DNA of 64,000 nt, from NCBI GenBank assembly GCA_964020155.1, contig OZ026558.1:3458969-3522968 (forward strand). The letters are read 5' to 3'. Under the pieces are notes generated by a model. The model saw only the letters and a program-made list of their open reading frames with translations. It had not been told where the DNA came from and did no database searches. A program made the position numbers and the translations under genes. Position 1 is the stretch's first letter, and the number at the start of each line of letters is the position of its first letter. Source of the stretch: Chondrilla cf. caribensis (lineage: Eukaryota; Porifera; Demospongiae; Chondrillida; Chondrillidae). This document shows positions 45,677 to 62,662 of the stretch, piece after piece.

Positions 45677-46199
45677 ATGTTAAATAACTCTCTGACTTTA
45701 ATATTGTAATCCATGTCTCTTTTACGAGATATTGTTCATATGAATATCCGTTAATTTTAGTGAACTACCATCTATACATATTGCATATATACGTATACCA
45801 TTGAGTAATTGAGACGGTATACATGCTGACCCATGGATTGATCGATGTTATCTTATTATAAGCTTTGCGTGAACGAATCACTTGATACTTTCAATATTCA
45901 ATAACTGCAATAATCTACGTATATACCTCGACTTGAGAATCGACAAGCAGGATTACATTAATGGATCGGATCGGGCCTATGTGTGGGAGGATGTTCTTGA
46001 GCGATCTCATCTTGATCAAATATGCAAACAGATTTACCATCTCCGTTCATTTAGAACTGGTGAGTGAGTGTTTCAACCACAACTATGATGATCCAGTTTG
46101 TACGTGTGAAATCTACTTAGGTATTCATTTACTTCTGCATTGTGTCTTCTGTAGAATACCACTGGTCCTGCTGTAAGGTAACAGGTCTATTCCCCCATG
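45677..46199. other. 3' flank of receptor gene 2
   Basis: No gene is recognised. The segment 45990-46070 (GAGGATGTTCTTGAGCGATCT) resembles 15985-16065 behind the tail exon of receptor-like gene 1, so the two 3' flanks are duplicated as well. Confidence 0.55.
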
Positions 46200-46514
46200 T
46201 GGTGGTAGTCAAATGTCCATGCCTACCACAACCCACTCCATTATGTCTCTAATTTGAGTGGTCTCAGTGGAGGTACTAGGTACAGAGCAGCAATTGTAGC
46301 AGTGTGTGTAGAAGAGTCCAAAATTAGAAGTGACCCACTAATAATGAATTTCATATCGAGAATGGAAGGTGATTTGAGTGTATTACTTGTAGCATTACAA
46401 CTTTGCATGTTGTATGAGGAAGTTTACTCCACTCCATCATCCAATGATGGTAGAAGTGTTCCCATGACAACCAATCCCAGTTACAGACATATTGCACCAG
46501 TGACCACAGAGTGA
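46200..46514 (+). pseudogene. Receptor fragment: FN3 end fused to tail exon
   Basis: The FN3 C-terminal half (SGLSGGTRYRAAIVAVC ... DPLIMNFISRMEGDLS) is followed without a TM exon by the complete tail coding part EEVYSTPSSNDGRSVPMTTNPSYRHIAPVTTE, all in one open frame from about 46254. Upstream is a TAA in the F-strand region. It is a second, rearranged copy of the 44335-45676 region, with the TM exon and both introns replaced by a short linker. The absence of introns may be due to deletion, not retroposition. Confidence 0.75.
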
Positions 46515-48239
46515 ATGCTAAATAACTCTAGATCTCTGACTCGAATATTGTATTCCATGTCTCCATTGTATAATATTGTATTCCATGTCAATATTATTAT
46601 ATTAAATATGCTGCAGTCATCCACATATCGGGTATAATACCTATATGCACCATGCATAACAGCCATTGGGCTATGGTTGCAAAATTAGCTAGCTTTAGCA
46701 ATGTTTTTCTGTGTAGTGGTCATCTCATAACAAATGCACTTTCTTAAAAATGCATCTCAGGAATTGTCTAGCTCCCATTCAAAAGGTCAGAACTCAAGCA
46801 AGTAAAGTTAATGTTAAAAAAATAATAATTCAATTTTTTCAAGCGTTTTAACAAATGCATTCTAGATAATTAGTGTATTGCATCAAAACCACCATGGTGT
46901 GCATGTGGTGGCTAATATAGTGGCATACACAGTACATTACAATACATGCGCGATAGGGTCGTTTGCATAATATAATACATTATAGACCTTTAGCTTGTGC
47001 CTATTTAATATACTTTTTTCTTTGATTAAAATTATATTTATATATTCAATAATAGTTTTAACTGGCAAATGTCATACATACACAATACTTAATTTACTAA
47101 AGGTTGTAGAGTCTACCATGCATCCACTAGAATAAATATAAAATCACTAAGCACATACCCATACTGTGTCCGTGTAAGGCGTTTTAAATTAGTAGAAATG
47201 TACAATTTCATGAGGAGAATATGAACCCACCTGATATGGTTAGACACATGTAATGCGTTTTTACATACAAAGCATTGGTAAATCCTCAAGATGAGTTATT
47301 CTATATATTGGGTGTTGTGAATGATAGCCTAACAGAGCCTGTACACAGATAATATATACACATGTACACATGGTATGTTACGAAGTCCCTCATTGGTGAC
47401 ATTTCATTTCATAATGTATATAAAGTATACTAATAATAGAGATGCCACTTTGGGTCCAGTTTCAACCTTGCAAATATGGCTACCATACTTTATCACACCG
47501 CTGTTGTGGTACAAACGTTTAGTAGAAATGTACAAATGAGGAGATTATAAAGCCAACTGATATGATTAGACACATGTAAAGCACTTCCACATACAAAGCA
47601 TTGGTGAATCCCTAAGAAAAAGTTATTCTGATGTGGAAGTTATGGATCAATCCAATTGTGTGGTAGTACCCACAGAGCTACCAGTGTGTTTTGATACATC
47701 AACAACACCAATGCAGATCTGTTAAAGAGAAATGCAATTAACTTCAATCATAATGCATACGTATGTAGTATACAACCAGAAAAACCTACTCTTAGATTTA
47801 TACTAATATGCGTATGCGGTATATTGTTTGGGCAGATAAATTAATGTGCAAAGTGTCCAAATACCTATGCTATTTGCACACTTGGCATGCCTGGCCCAGG
47901 TATTTGTTATTAAAATTTGTCAATAAATTGCCTATAATATAGCAACTCATTGTTCAGCTATAATAATAATGCTGAACAAGAATTACTATACAATCATTGC
48001 AATTCTTAAAGTACTTTGCCCTCACAAACAGCAACCCTGTATATACCTTGCAGCCTTACTAAATTAGCTATTACATATATATACTCACTACAGCTCTACA
48101 GTATTGGGGCGGATAGAACATAATAGTAGCCTTCTGTATCAATTGAAATACCTGGACTTTGGGTACCTAGTATCATAGTGGCCCCTGGGTGCTTAATACA
48201 CACTCTCTGGATGTTTATAATAGTAGTAGTGTTCTTGGA
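46515..48239. other. Intergenic, AT-rich, no gene
   Basis: A diverged direct repeat links 47190-47310 and 47520-47640 (ACATACAAAGCATTGG block). The piece at 47446-47510 (CCACTTTGGGTCCAGTTTCAA) recurs at 53288-53352. I see no coding. Confidence 0.6.
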
Positions 48240-50464
48240 TTAAAACTTTCCAGGGTGAGAGATTACTATATTGCCATCACTGAATATGGAGTCCTGCTGT
48301 AATTCTGTAAAACATAATATTATAACAATTGGTCCTACCTCTCCTTTTCTCATTGTATCGTTCACCTTATTCTTAGTTGCTCTATTTGGGAGACAATATA
48401 CAGCATACAGTGTACAAGCAAACAGAAACATTAAATTTTGCTAAACCTTAGCAATACCTGCCAACGCATCCATTTCTGACATTTTTCAAACATCCTGAAC
48501 AAATATATATCACAGTTACTGTAATTCATAACATATTAACTACTGTAATCAGTACAACTTAAATAGCCAATATTTACCTTTCAGTGATTTGTAACAATAA
48601 CGACGACATAATATTATCATTGAGACGAAGCAAATGAAAAATGCCATGAGGACTGAACCAATAACCAGCCCAACAACCAGCCGCTCCACTGGATTATCAG
48701 CAACCGGTGGTGTTATACCTGCAAATAATGACAATGGGATTACACATATAGATCATCTGTTTTGTGTATTTCGATGTGGCCCAAAGCTGTCTTAAGGTCT
48801 CGTGGCACAAAATTTTTAACTGATTCCTAGGATCTCAGCTTTTCGAAAATCTCAAGTATTCTATATATTTACTGTATAATCTACCTCTACCCTTAGATCT
48901 ACCACTAGCACTCAGTACATTCATGTACACTTCAGATTTGATATGTTACTTACCGATTTTTTTTGTTGTCCAATAAGCCTTATTCTCAGTACACTCGGGT
49001 GGAGTTCCACACTTGTTGTTAGGGGCAATAGTAAACTGATACTCTGTACCAGGTTCAAGTCCACTAATAGTGCATGGGCTGTTACAGTTGACACTATTTC
49101 CACAGTTTGGTGATGATTTTGGACAGAAGGTGACTGTAGTGGATGTTAATGGTTGAGTATTTGACTGTTGCCAGGTCAAGTTCACCAATGTTGAGTTCAA
49201 TTCAGCATTTTGTACGCTGACGTTCTCTGGACAAGATGGATAATCTACCCGAAAACAAGTAGAAGATGAGGTATGAGGCTATTGTATGGCTGACATGTAA
49301 GCTAATAATTCTAATTTCACATCACATGAATTTAATTACATTACAAACATTCAAAATATTTCTTCATGCACATTTACACATATGAACACTAATTTTATTG
49401 TATTAGTGATTTGCATAATTACAGTACAATTGAAACATACCTATTACTTTGATAGTTCCAGGGGTAGGGCTGTCAATAGAGTCGGTTAAAGCTAGTCTGC
49501 ATTCCACATGACATCCATCAAACATTTGATCACCCGGCACTATCAAATTTGCTTCTGAATCATTCTTCCCAGGCGAGGGGTAGAAGAATCCATACTCACT
49601 GTCATTAGCATTGACAGAAAATAGTAAACCACTCTCATTTAAAATCCTCCAGTGAGGTATAACACGGTTGTTGGCATCAAAATGACAAGTTGTTGTAGCA
49701 ATTTTACCAAGGCAAACAGTTACATCGGAAGGACTTCCAACATCTGTAGAGAAATAACACAATAAGAAGCAACTTATTACTACAGGGTTAGGACACCACA
49801 CCTGAAGAATCACGCATATAGCTATTATTTTTTATTATTTTGTTGCATGAGATGAATGAATTTTCATGAATAATATTCAAATGACATACACGCATGCACA
49901 CATACACACACACACAAACACACATGCACCACATATACATACACACACAAAAAATAATTCATATATTATAATTTTATTCTAATAATATTAGAATAAAATT
50001 ATATATGAATTATTCTTTGTGTGTATGTATATGTACCATACAAACCTTAAGGCAAAGAGGAGAAATCAGGAGGCAGTCCAATGATTTACCATACAAACAT
50101 GGGAGATGTGATATTAAATGATAATCCACTGATAAAAACATTCAGAGACGGCCATGCAGCCTTCACAACTTATAGTCAATTTTACAAGAGCATACATAAA
50201 TTTAATTACGGGTTCCACTGATACTTTTAGTAAAGCATTGGAAACGGTCTGAAAATCGAGGGGAATTTAACTTTAACTTGTGCACTCTCAACTGTAATAC
50301 ACATTAAACTTGAAATATAGGACCTGTATACTATTGTCACAACAGCACAATGTACAGAGGGAGAAAAAGCTTTGGGTTTACTCACACTGCGCACGGACAA
50401 ACATCTCATTAGCTATAGTCGGCAAGAACACAATAATACAGCTTAGTTCAATCTTTGAGAACAT
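48240..50464 (-). CDS. Receptor gene 4: signal peptide, Ig-like, FN3, distinct TM, short tail
   Basis: On the minus strand five phase-1 exons give 292 residues: 50464-50386 (signal, MFSKIELSCIIVFLPTIA), 49743-49441 (Ig-like, 303 bases), 49244-48954 (FN3, 291), 48718-48578 (TM, 141) and 48304-48240 (tail). Splice sites are GT-AG throughout. The Ig exon has VTVCLGKIATTTCHF, PHWRI and GCHVECRLA. The FN3 has LVNLTWQQS and ISGLEPGTEYQFTIAP with paired Cys. The TM exon (VVGLVIGSVLMAFFICFVSM) has the same length as in the plus-strand genes but an unrelated sequence, ending CRRYCYKSLK. The tail is 21 residues without tyrosine. It lies head to head with receptor gene 3, 0.8 kb apart. A 37-base alternative exon at about 48440-48476 is possible. 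Confidence 0.75.
49925..50040. repeat. Long near-perfect palindrome
   Basis: Centred near 49985 (TTCTAAT A ATTAGAA type core), with arms of about 50 bases that read through AAAATTATA, GAATTATT and then CA/TG-rich ends. It lies in the first intron of receptor gene 4. It may be a cruciform-forming AT repeat or a foldback element. Confidence 0.75.
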
Positions 50465-51289
50465 TTGGAATTCGTCCACGAGAAATCTACAATAAAGAAA
50501 ATCATAGTAGAATTTTAAATAAATACAATCATCCAACAACTTACCCTACGGTAGCTATAAACAATACATGGCATAAGCTAAAAATCTATCTCAACTTACA
50601 AAATGTGTATGGTGAATTCGAATATCTTCTTTACCGCCAAAATCTAACCACACACTGAAATATCCGAGAGATTACCAAAAGTTACTGAGTGATGCTGCTA
50701 CCCGCAACTTCACTGGGTTATCGAGCAGCCTTCGTGGTTGAATCATGATGGCTTCTTCAACCTAAAATTGCACCCGATTACGTCATTTGCATCGCCTGGT
50801 TGGCGCCATTTTTCCCCATTCACTGCTATCGTCATAGATATCTATGCTATCATGAATTCAATCAGTGGTATTTCTAAGAAAATGTTAAGTCAAAGTTGAC
50901 TGTTAAGGCTTTAAGATATTAGAGTCTAAGGTTGAAGTGTTTCTTCATGAATATTCAGATCTACAGAATAGTAGATAGACTATACGTTGGCAAATATACG
51001 TGAGTGATCTTAATTACGCGCGTCAATTCTGTTATTGTATAGCGAAAATCAGTTCAGTTCTTCGAATTTATTGTTAACATTTCCGATTTTTTCGACAATC
51101 TTTTGTACCATTTTCCTTTTAAATTTTGGGACGGTGCCATTTTTGCTATGCGTTCTGTTTCTTTTGGTCTACACTGTATATGCCATGATATTAGCAAAAA
51201 TACCATTTCTTCCATGCATGGGCAATTCGGTGACATTAAGTACCATTGATTATATCCTATACACAATTTCCATGATTACAGGCAGGTTG
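50465..51289. promoter_or_regulatory. Shared upstream region of head-to-head receptor genes 3 and 4
   Basis: 825 bases separate the two predicted start codons. The GCGCCATTTTTCCCC patch (50802-50816) and the TGCATCGCCTGG area are GC-richer than the surroundings and may hold core promoters. No conserved element is shared with the other receptor genes by eye. Confidence 0.35.
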
Positions 51290-55337
<4,048 letters not shown>

Positions 55338-55843
55338 ATGACTTGAAATGGAATGTTGCTTGTGCTTTGTGTCATCATCAAGTACTGTGTGTATACATGT
55401 CAGATCTTATTGTGGAGAACTGAATGTGAATTTAGTACTTTTATATATCACTTGTACATTTGTACTTGAATGCAGTGTTGTTATTTACTATTGAGTATCT
55501 GTGTGTTCAATCTTATTTAAATCAATTGAATTTGTATCATACATTCAGCTATAAGCTATTCATTGTAATGAATCAGATATACTTCTTGCAGGAGGGAACA
55601 TGTGATTTTTCCCTACTGTAAATATCAATCCATAACATGTACCCTTATGTCATATATACATGTGAATATGACATATATACCCGTATGTCATATTGTTGTG
55701 AAGGGACTGTGTGTCCTTGTATGAAGTGCTGCTCTATAGCTTCCAGTGTAACTTCATAATTAATGCAGGGTGTTGATTGAAGGGTTTTCCCCTTTCGTTT
55801 ACTTTACTGCTCTAGTACTCTGTTGCGCTTATTTAAGATCGTA
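55338..55843. other. 3' UTR of receptor gene 3 and upstream of receptor gene 5
   Basis: The 3' part (ATGACTTGAAATGGA, TGTGTCATCATCAAGTACTG) matches the 3' flank at 60554-60720 and 62069-62240. A GGGTTTTCCCCTT block at 55782-55794 precedes the next leader exon, as at 41378 and 62618. Confidence 0.6.
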
Positions 55844-58800
55844 ATGGATTACTGGATATGTTTCCTCCTCATTTCAGCTATCTTCGCGCCAAGTGAGTGC
55901 GTTGTGAATATGAATCGCTGTGGCAGAATTGGTTACTTCGATATGCAAAGATCTTATAAACTTCATAGATTTGTTGGTGACTCCCGCACACTTATACCCC
56001 GACACGTAATGCACTGAACGATTCAGCGGATAGCAGTTTATAAATACCTACCAGTTCACTCATTGTTACCGTTAGTACTAAGGATCAGAGTCAAACCGCC
56101 AGATTTGCCCGCATTCTAGGGTCGCTACCCTGCCAGCGAGTGTGGGATCTGGCATAGCGAGACTGGTAAAACCATGTATAGATGCTCAATACTGCGTAGA
56201 CAAAGTCTACACTAAGTATTTATTTCTTAGCAGTTGGATGCTAACAATAGAGAATAATTTTATCTACGACACGACTAGCTTCCTCGTACAATAAGCAATA
56301 GGCGCTATAGCATGTCTTAAACTTTAGGTCTTACCAGTAGAAACGTTGTATATAGGGAAATCCTTTCTGCAGTCATTAATGCAAATATCAATATACTTAA
56401 AAATGTGTTTGGAAAAATTGATATCCTTGTTTGTTACAATTACAATTGTACGTTCAAATCCCCACAGCACCACATCATTACAATACATACATTTTTGTGT
56501 TTTAGTCATGTACACGAGTTTTGTATGTGTGCACAACATGTTTATAGACAGTCCATGCGTGTAGGTGAATTCTTGTGTGTGGTACAATTTATAGTGGTGA
56601 TAATGGTAATTTGTGATGATAGTGCATATCATTCCCGGTAGTACATGACATTGACTCAGTTTATCCTCATTCTACTGTGCATATTCAGCGATGTCATTGC
56701 ACACAGGTGAAAGTACAGAGTATTATAAGAGTATTGTCAGCTCAGATTATCATTGACCTATTGTGAACCTTTTGTGTTATATTATTGCACACAGGTGATG
56801 CTGACCCCTCCATCTCCACATCCACTCCTACTCCATGTTATGGAGATGTAGTGACTCTAGTATGTCACCATCCTGAGCTGGCTAGCAACCCTGGAAGGTA
56901 CTTTAGTAGTGGACCATCATGGAGGGAGAATGGTGTGGTGATCACACCATCTACTGGTATATATCACCAGGATGATACATCAGAGGACCTCACTCGTACA
57001 ACTCTCACCATCAACATTACAGTGGACCACTTCAGGAACAAGTCATTCAACTATTCTTGTCTACTAGTATTAGCTGAGAATGGGCTACCTTCTGGTGAAG
57101 TGGATACTAGTGAAGAAGTCATTGTAGATCCTGTTGGTGATTGGGTGATTGTGTGAAAGCGAGTGTGAGGGTATAGGGTATGGAGGATAATGATGATATA
57201 CTGAATGTGTACACCAATGTATGGAATCACATGCTATCAATGTACTGTCATGTACAGTGTGTAGAGTAACTGTTTCTTTCCTATACTGTGTGTTGTTTGT
57301 ATGTTCCTATAATATATTATAATCATTACAAGTGCAAATTACCCACTGCAGAACCACGCCCACTCTCCACCATTGTGAGCATTGACTGTAGTATCCCTAC
57401 CAGCATTGCTTTCAACTGGACCCACACTCCAATGGAGTGCTACAAGGACAGGATCAGCTACTATGTGTCCTGGGTGAATATCGACAAAAACACTGAGAAT
57501 GGTTCTAATGTCACTACAGGACACATGTACAACATTACCGGCCTTGTTGCTAATAGCAACTACACCATCAGTGTCCAGACAGTAGTGGATGGGAATGTTC
57601 AGAGTACAGCTGTGTCTAGAGCTGTCACGACCAGTGAGTTCAACTAGAACATTATCCTCATTTCTTATAGTTTTTATATCAGATATACTTGTACATTTGG
57701 GATGTGATGGGTTGTTGGTAATTGTATGCGTGTGAATATCTGTGTATTATATGTGTACATTTGTGTGCATGCATGCGTGTGTATGTACATGTGTATTTCC
57801 TCAGGTGGTGGTTTACTTTGGAGTAGGTGAGGACTGTACCTAGTCATTACTTCAAGATGGTCCTGCCCCACCATTGTTTATATACGTTAACATAATATCC
57901 TGTAGTACATTCATCTATATTTATAATTCAGTTCGTTTGTTTGTTTGTTCGCGATTCGGGCAAAAACTACTGCACAGGGCACCACCAAACTCTCAGGGAT
58001 TATGAAGTACGGTTCGGGAAGTGTCCTCCACGGGTTAAAATCGACCGTCTAACTGTCCATGTGGAGAGAACCTTCAATTTCCGGTTTTTCCTTCGCGGCT
58101 GATGGCCATTTTTAATTATCATCCAGTGACTTCCGGTTGTCGTGCGACTCGATTGGCTGTCATCCAACGATTAAATTTAAACTTACCGTCATTATAGGAA
58201 CTAACCTCTGTTGCCACCAGTGAAGATGCACACGACTTACTTACTAGTCTAATATAAACATTGTTTCACTCCTAGTACATAACACAAGTACATGATGTCA
58301 TGTGATACAAAATTACTGGATTAACACCTTATACCCTCAAGGGGTGATACTGGATAAACACTTCATCCCACCCCCCTAGGGGTGGTTAAACATCTCAGGT
58401 AGCACCCCACTGTCTACAGTGTACACACTTGACTGTGTATAACTTTGCTTGTTGTGCAGGCAAACCTCTGGTTCTCCCAAAGACCCCATCACTGTCAGCT
58501 TGTTACAACAGAAACTTCACTTTGTACTGTGATGTGTCCCCACTCCACATACTACAGTTCAGTGGAATTAACTGGATATTCAATTCACACCACATATTGG
58601 GTGGATTTGACACTTATACTGTGTCAAGCAATGGTAGAGAGTTAGTGATTCACAGTGTGACAGCAAGTACAGCTGGTGACTATGGCTGTGGTATCGAACT
58701 GAACAGTAGGACTCTAGTGGAAGGGGACACATACTCTATGCACCCCTTAGGTATGTATGTTTGTGTGTAACATGCATTAATAGGAAAAACTCTTGACGGC

Positions 58801-59703
58801 AACTTTCTGTTCAATGTTGGCAATTCAGCACATGTTTACACATTCAGCACATGTAAACATGGCAAACGAAAGGTGTCTTGAGACATCTGTCGAACTTGTG
58901 AATAAAGGAATATTGGCTGTACATGTATGGGACTATTCACTGATCCTAATGTATCTTTTGTTATCTATATATCTTTCCTGTCCAGACTCTCCAAAGGAGC
59001 CCTACAACTTAACTCTCACTCCTGGTGTTGCTGGCATCAGTGTATCGTGGGAACATGACAGGTCCTGTTTTGAGGATCACTTGTTTGTTTTCATTGTTAG
59101 TTGGCAGAAAGCTTGCACCTGTGACCTCTCTGAGCTGAGCACTGCAGTGATTGGAACAACCTTCAACATTCAAGACTTGGAACCTGACATCATCTACAGC
59201 ATTTGTGTTTCAGCTGTAAGCTCTTCTGATGATCAAGTGAAGAGTGAGAGGAAGTGCCTTCACATCAAGACTTTGAAACCTGTTTGTAAGTGCTATTCTG
59301 ACCTTCCACATACCATTACTGGACACATTACACAAGTTTGCACATTGTGTGTTCACCATGCAGTAGAGTGGCATGCATATGTAGAATATATACATATGTA
59401 ATGATGTCATAGTTTAGAGGTTTACACATATACATACATGAGCAGTACATGTCCATTGAATGTACTTACATAGTTGAAATTTACATGTTGACATTCATGT
59501 GTCCATGACATACCTGGTGTACCTGTTTGCACAGAACTAAGCTAAAGTGTACAATTTACCATGCACATTTGTTACTGAGGTTTTTTTACCAAATATTAAG
59601 CTATTTTTCTTCCTCTTTACAAAGTTATAATACAAACACCCACTCACTATACCAACGAACGCGTGCACAAACACACATACACACACGTATGCATGCACAT
59701 ACG

Positions 59704-59798
<95 letters not shown>

Positions 59799-60553
59799 CT
59801 ACCTCTAACACAGGTGGACTGTCCACAGGTCTCATTGCTGGTATTGTGGTAGTCTGTGTTGTTGTCATTTTACTGACATTTCTAGCTGGTTGTGGAGTTG
59901 GAGCGATAGTACTTATTGTTTATCAGAAAAAGTCCAAACCATCAACAAGTATGTTGTGTACAGTACTCTGTAGTACAGTAGGTGTACTGTGTAGTATGGT
60001 TGGTGTAACGTGTAGTACGGTAGGTGTACTGTGTAGTACGGTAGGTGTACTGTGTAGTATGGTAGGTGTACTGTGTAGTACAGTAGGTGTACTGTGTAGT
60101 ACGGTAGGTGTACTGTGTATCACTGTGGGGGTGTTGTGCTGTAATGGATATACGTATTCTTCTTACTGTGTGTATACAAACAATTATTAACTTACACACC
60201 CTCACACTCACCACTTCTAGTTTGACAAATACTTGACAACATTACTACATGTATGTATACAGGTGTGCACACATACCACTTGCAATTACAACTATTGTAA
60301 TCATTTCCATTTTAGGTTAACTTGAAGTGCATACAGTTTGGCACAACTAAACACTAATTCACATGTTCTGTATTATCCACTCACTATAGGATCAACTGAA
60401 GGTACAGTTGATGAAGACAACAAGAACTCTCCCATCCCATCTTATGTCAATGTAGAATTGGATGACGGAAGTGTTCCCATGACAACCAGCCCTGGTTACA
60501 TGCCGGTTGAAAGGATGACTGAAGGTCCCAAACCTCTTTATGGAAACTTGTGA
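55844..60553 (+). CDS. Receptor gene 5: signal peptide, Ig, FN3, Ig, FN3, TM, ITAM-like tail
   Basis: Seven phase-1 exons join to 525 residues: 55844-55892 (leader MDYWICFLLISAIFAP), 56795-57136 (Ig-like, CYGDVVTLVCHHP, PSWREN, FNYSCLLV), 57352-57633 (FN3), 58460-58750 (Ig-like, NFTLYCDVSP, INWIF, GDYGCGI), 58986-59285 (FN3), 59799-59948 (TM) and 60390-60553 (tail). The start is the ATG at 55844; by alignment with sister leaders the original ATG upstream is now CTG. The TM core is identical to genes 1-3. The tail has SYVNV, GYMPV and LYGNL, two Yxx(V/L) ten residues apart. Ig1 is nearly the same as in gene 6. Introns hold a dispersed repeat (57957-58230), a (CA)n run that ends at the TM acceptor and a 21-bp minisatellite. 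Confidence 0.8.
57957..58230 (+). repeat. Dispersed repeat, copy of 18198-18480
   Basis: Starts near a (GTTT)n stretch at 57936-57950 and CGGGCAAAAACTACTGCAC, and ends near TTGCCACCAGTGAAGATGC. Inserted in an intron of receptor gene 5. Non-coding; class unknown. Confidence 0.6.
59704..59797. repeat. (CA)n microsatellite ending at a splice acceptor
   Basis: About 47 CA units run directly into the CAG acceptor of the TM exon of receptor gene 5, as in gene 3. A frame crossing both would encode a His/Thr repeat and the TM segment, but the repeat is intronic. Confidence 0.9.
59955..60125. repeat. 21-bp minisatellite
   Basis: About eight units of GTACTGTGTAGTAYGGTAGGT, in frame as a 7-residue repeat only by chance, in the intron between TM and tail exons. 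The same array is in the pseudogene at 32060-32215. Confidence 0.9.
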
Positions 60554-61323
60554 ATGACTTGAAATGGAGTGTTGTTCGTGCTTTGTGTCAACATCAAGTA
60601 CTGTTTGTATATATACATGTAATAGATCTCTTTGTAGAGAACAGAATGTGAAGTACTCTTATCACTTTGTACATACGTATGTACTTGTGTCATTTGTCCT
60701 TGAATAGAGTGTTGTTTGTTGCTATAGCTGTGTTTTCCTCTTATTGTTTAGACAATTGGATTTGATTTTTATATTCTGTTATTAGTAAAGTAATGCTATG
60801 CATATAGATCCTCCACATGAGTGAAGGCGTGTTGTGTTGCAAAACCCCAAACAATCAATCAGCCAATCAATCAATGACACAGACTGTACTGCCTCACCCT
60901 TACATTACACAACTGCATAGTCATCAAAATGTGTACTGTTAGGAGCAAGAACAGATTAGGTCCACAAAATTAATACTATCTAAATTTGTCCATCTATCGT
61001 AATCTAGGTCTTCCTCTAGGCCTTCTCCCCTCTTCATATCCATCCCTTCCACTCTTCCCTTCCATTCCTATTGTCTCTTCTTCATCGTCTCCAGAACCCC
61101 TACTTGCCCCAGCCTCTAAAATTTCTTCATTGGTGGTAATTGTTGCTTAAAATATAGCGAATTGCAAAACCCCTTGGTAACTAATTAACAAAAATCGATG
61201 ACGTCACTGTTCTTGCGTGCACGCGGCTTGCCCCAGCAATCGCCGTATCGACCCCTGTGTAGGTAAGGGTTTTCCTATCAATTATCGGTTTGACATACCT
61301 ATTCGATAGTGTATGATCGTGAT
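60554..61323. other. 3' UTR of receptor gene 5 and a possible LINE scrap
   Basis: 60554-60720 is the conserved 3' flank of this receptor group. On the minus strand 61150-60980 reads TNEEILEAGASRGSG ... EEGRRPRGRPRLR and then a stop where Trp would be expected (RPRLR-stop-MDK). This resembles the C-terminal GRPRxRW signature of LINE reverse transcriptase proteins, but it is short and unverified. Confidence 0.4.
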
Positions 61324-62068
61324 ATGTTGCGATTTTTTGTGACAACGAATCGCTTTTATTGGATAATTTTCGTCCTCTCTACGGCTATCTGTGGACCAGG
61401 TGAGTAGAGATCTTTGATCCGCTGTTACAGTAGTAGAATACCTTTTTAAATATCGGGAATTTATAAGACTGTTTAACCACTGATATAAGAGGATGAATAG
61501 TCATAGATAATACCATTAAACTTAGGTATTCTTCATATACAATGGCTACTGCTACCTCAACCCTTTTCTCCAGCTGCATGGTTGTGCAGTAGTATCTAGA
61601 CCTATTATCCTACCTTCCACCTCTGGGAAGGCTCACTACATATCAATTACCCACACTGACTGTGGATTTATCCTGTCACTGTATTTGTGTCCACAATCAC
61701 TGGACTAAGTATAATCCTTCCCAAACAAGCTCTTCCTGAATCACTTGAAGTGAGCAAATTGTACTGCTTCAGAGACTGACCTTCACCAGCTTTATCACAA
61801 CAAACATGTTTACATGTTTGAGGGACTTACAGGGCTTCTTCACCTTTTGTCCTGATTGCACAATGTCTCAATTACATGTTCCAAATATTATTATGATCCT
61901 TGTACAGTGGAAGCTACATAACCTGTCATTATGTTATCCAAAACGCAACATCCTTTTTAATTTAAATTATCAAGCCATCATGATACTATGCCAACAATAA
62001 CATAGCCCAGGTTACATGCAGATTGAAAGGATGACTGAAGGTCCCAAACCTCTTTATAGAAACTTGTG
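61324..62068 (+). pseudogene. Receptor remnant: leader exon and last part of tail
   Basis: 61324-61399 is a good leader exon (MLRFFVTTNRFYWIIFVLSTA) ending in phase 1 at GTGAGT. The only other receptor part is 62005-62068, the end of a tail exon (GYMQIERMTEGPKPLYRNL and stop), without an acceptor. Ig, FN3 and TM exons are absent. 61885-61975 matches 32545-32625 in another receptor pseudogene. It is presumably a deletion derivative. The leader could still be used by the gene at 62663 through alternative first exons. Confidence 0.7.
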
Positions 62069-62662
62069 AATGACTTGAAATGGAGTATTGTTTTGTGCTT
62101 TGTGTCAACATCAAGTACTGTGTGCATGTATACATTATGTCAGATCTTATTGTAGAGAACTGAGTGTGAATTTATATAATTAGTACTTTTATCACTTGTA
62201 CGTACTTGTGTCATTTATCCTTGAATGAAGTGTTGTTTGTTGCTATATTGAGTAGCTGAATCTTTGTGTTTAAACCAGATTATTATATTTAGCTATAGTT
62301 AGAGTGATAATACATGTCTAGAATGAACATTTGTAAATGTTCCTTGTGTACATAAAATTATAAGTTCAGACAGTGAGAGCGTGTTTAACAGTACAATCAA
62401 ATATTGCTCTCTCCAGTGACATCATCCTTGGTACCTCATTCTACCTCCCATTACAACCAGTTGCAGGGCTAGTGCTGTGGGTTGCTGTCTATACTTGTGA
62501 ATACTACTGTACTCACATGACGTTATAAACAGTCTGTACGTCCTGGTATAAATTGAAGTTGTAAGAGCTCGAAGTCTCGCTATTCGTGTGCATGTGTATA
62601 AAGGGCATAGATTGAAGGGGTTTCCCCTCATGATCAGCATGTGACATGCATATTTGTACGTA
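62069..62662. other. Receptor 3' flank and upstream of gene 6
   Basis: 62069-62240 matches the 3' flank at 55338-55500. Next comes AT-rich DNA with a GGGGTTTCCCCTCA block at 62618-62631 before the next leader exon. No gene is seen. Confidence 0.55.

Noticed and set aside
48440..48476. 37-base exon between TM and tail of receptor gene 4
   Set aside because: It has plausible splice sites but is not a multiple of three, and inclusion leads to an early stop; the direct TM-to-tail join keeps phase 1.
59663..59948. A single protein joining a His/Thr repeat to the receptor TM segment
   Set aside because: The CA repeat is intronic. The TM exon has a clear CAG acceptor and matches paralogous exons without the repeat.
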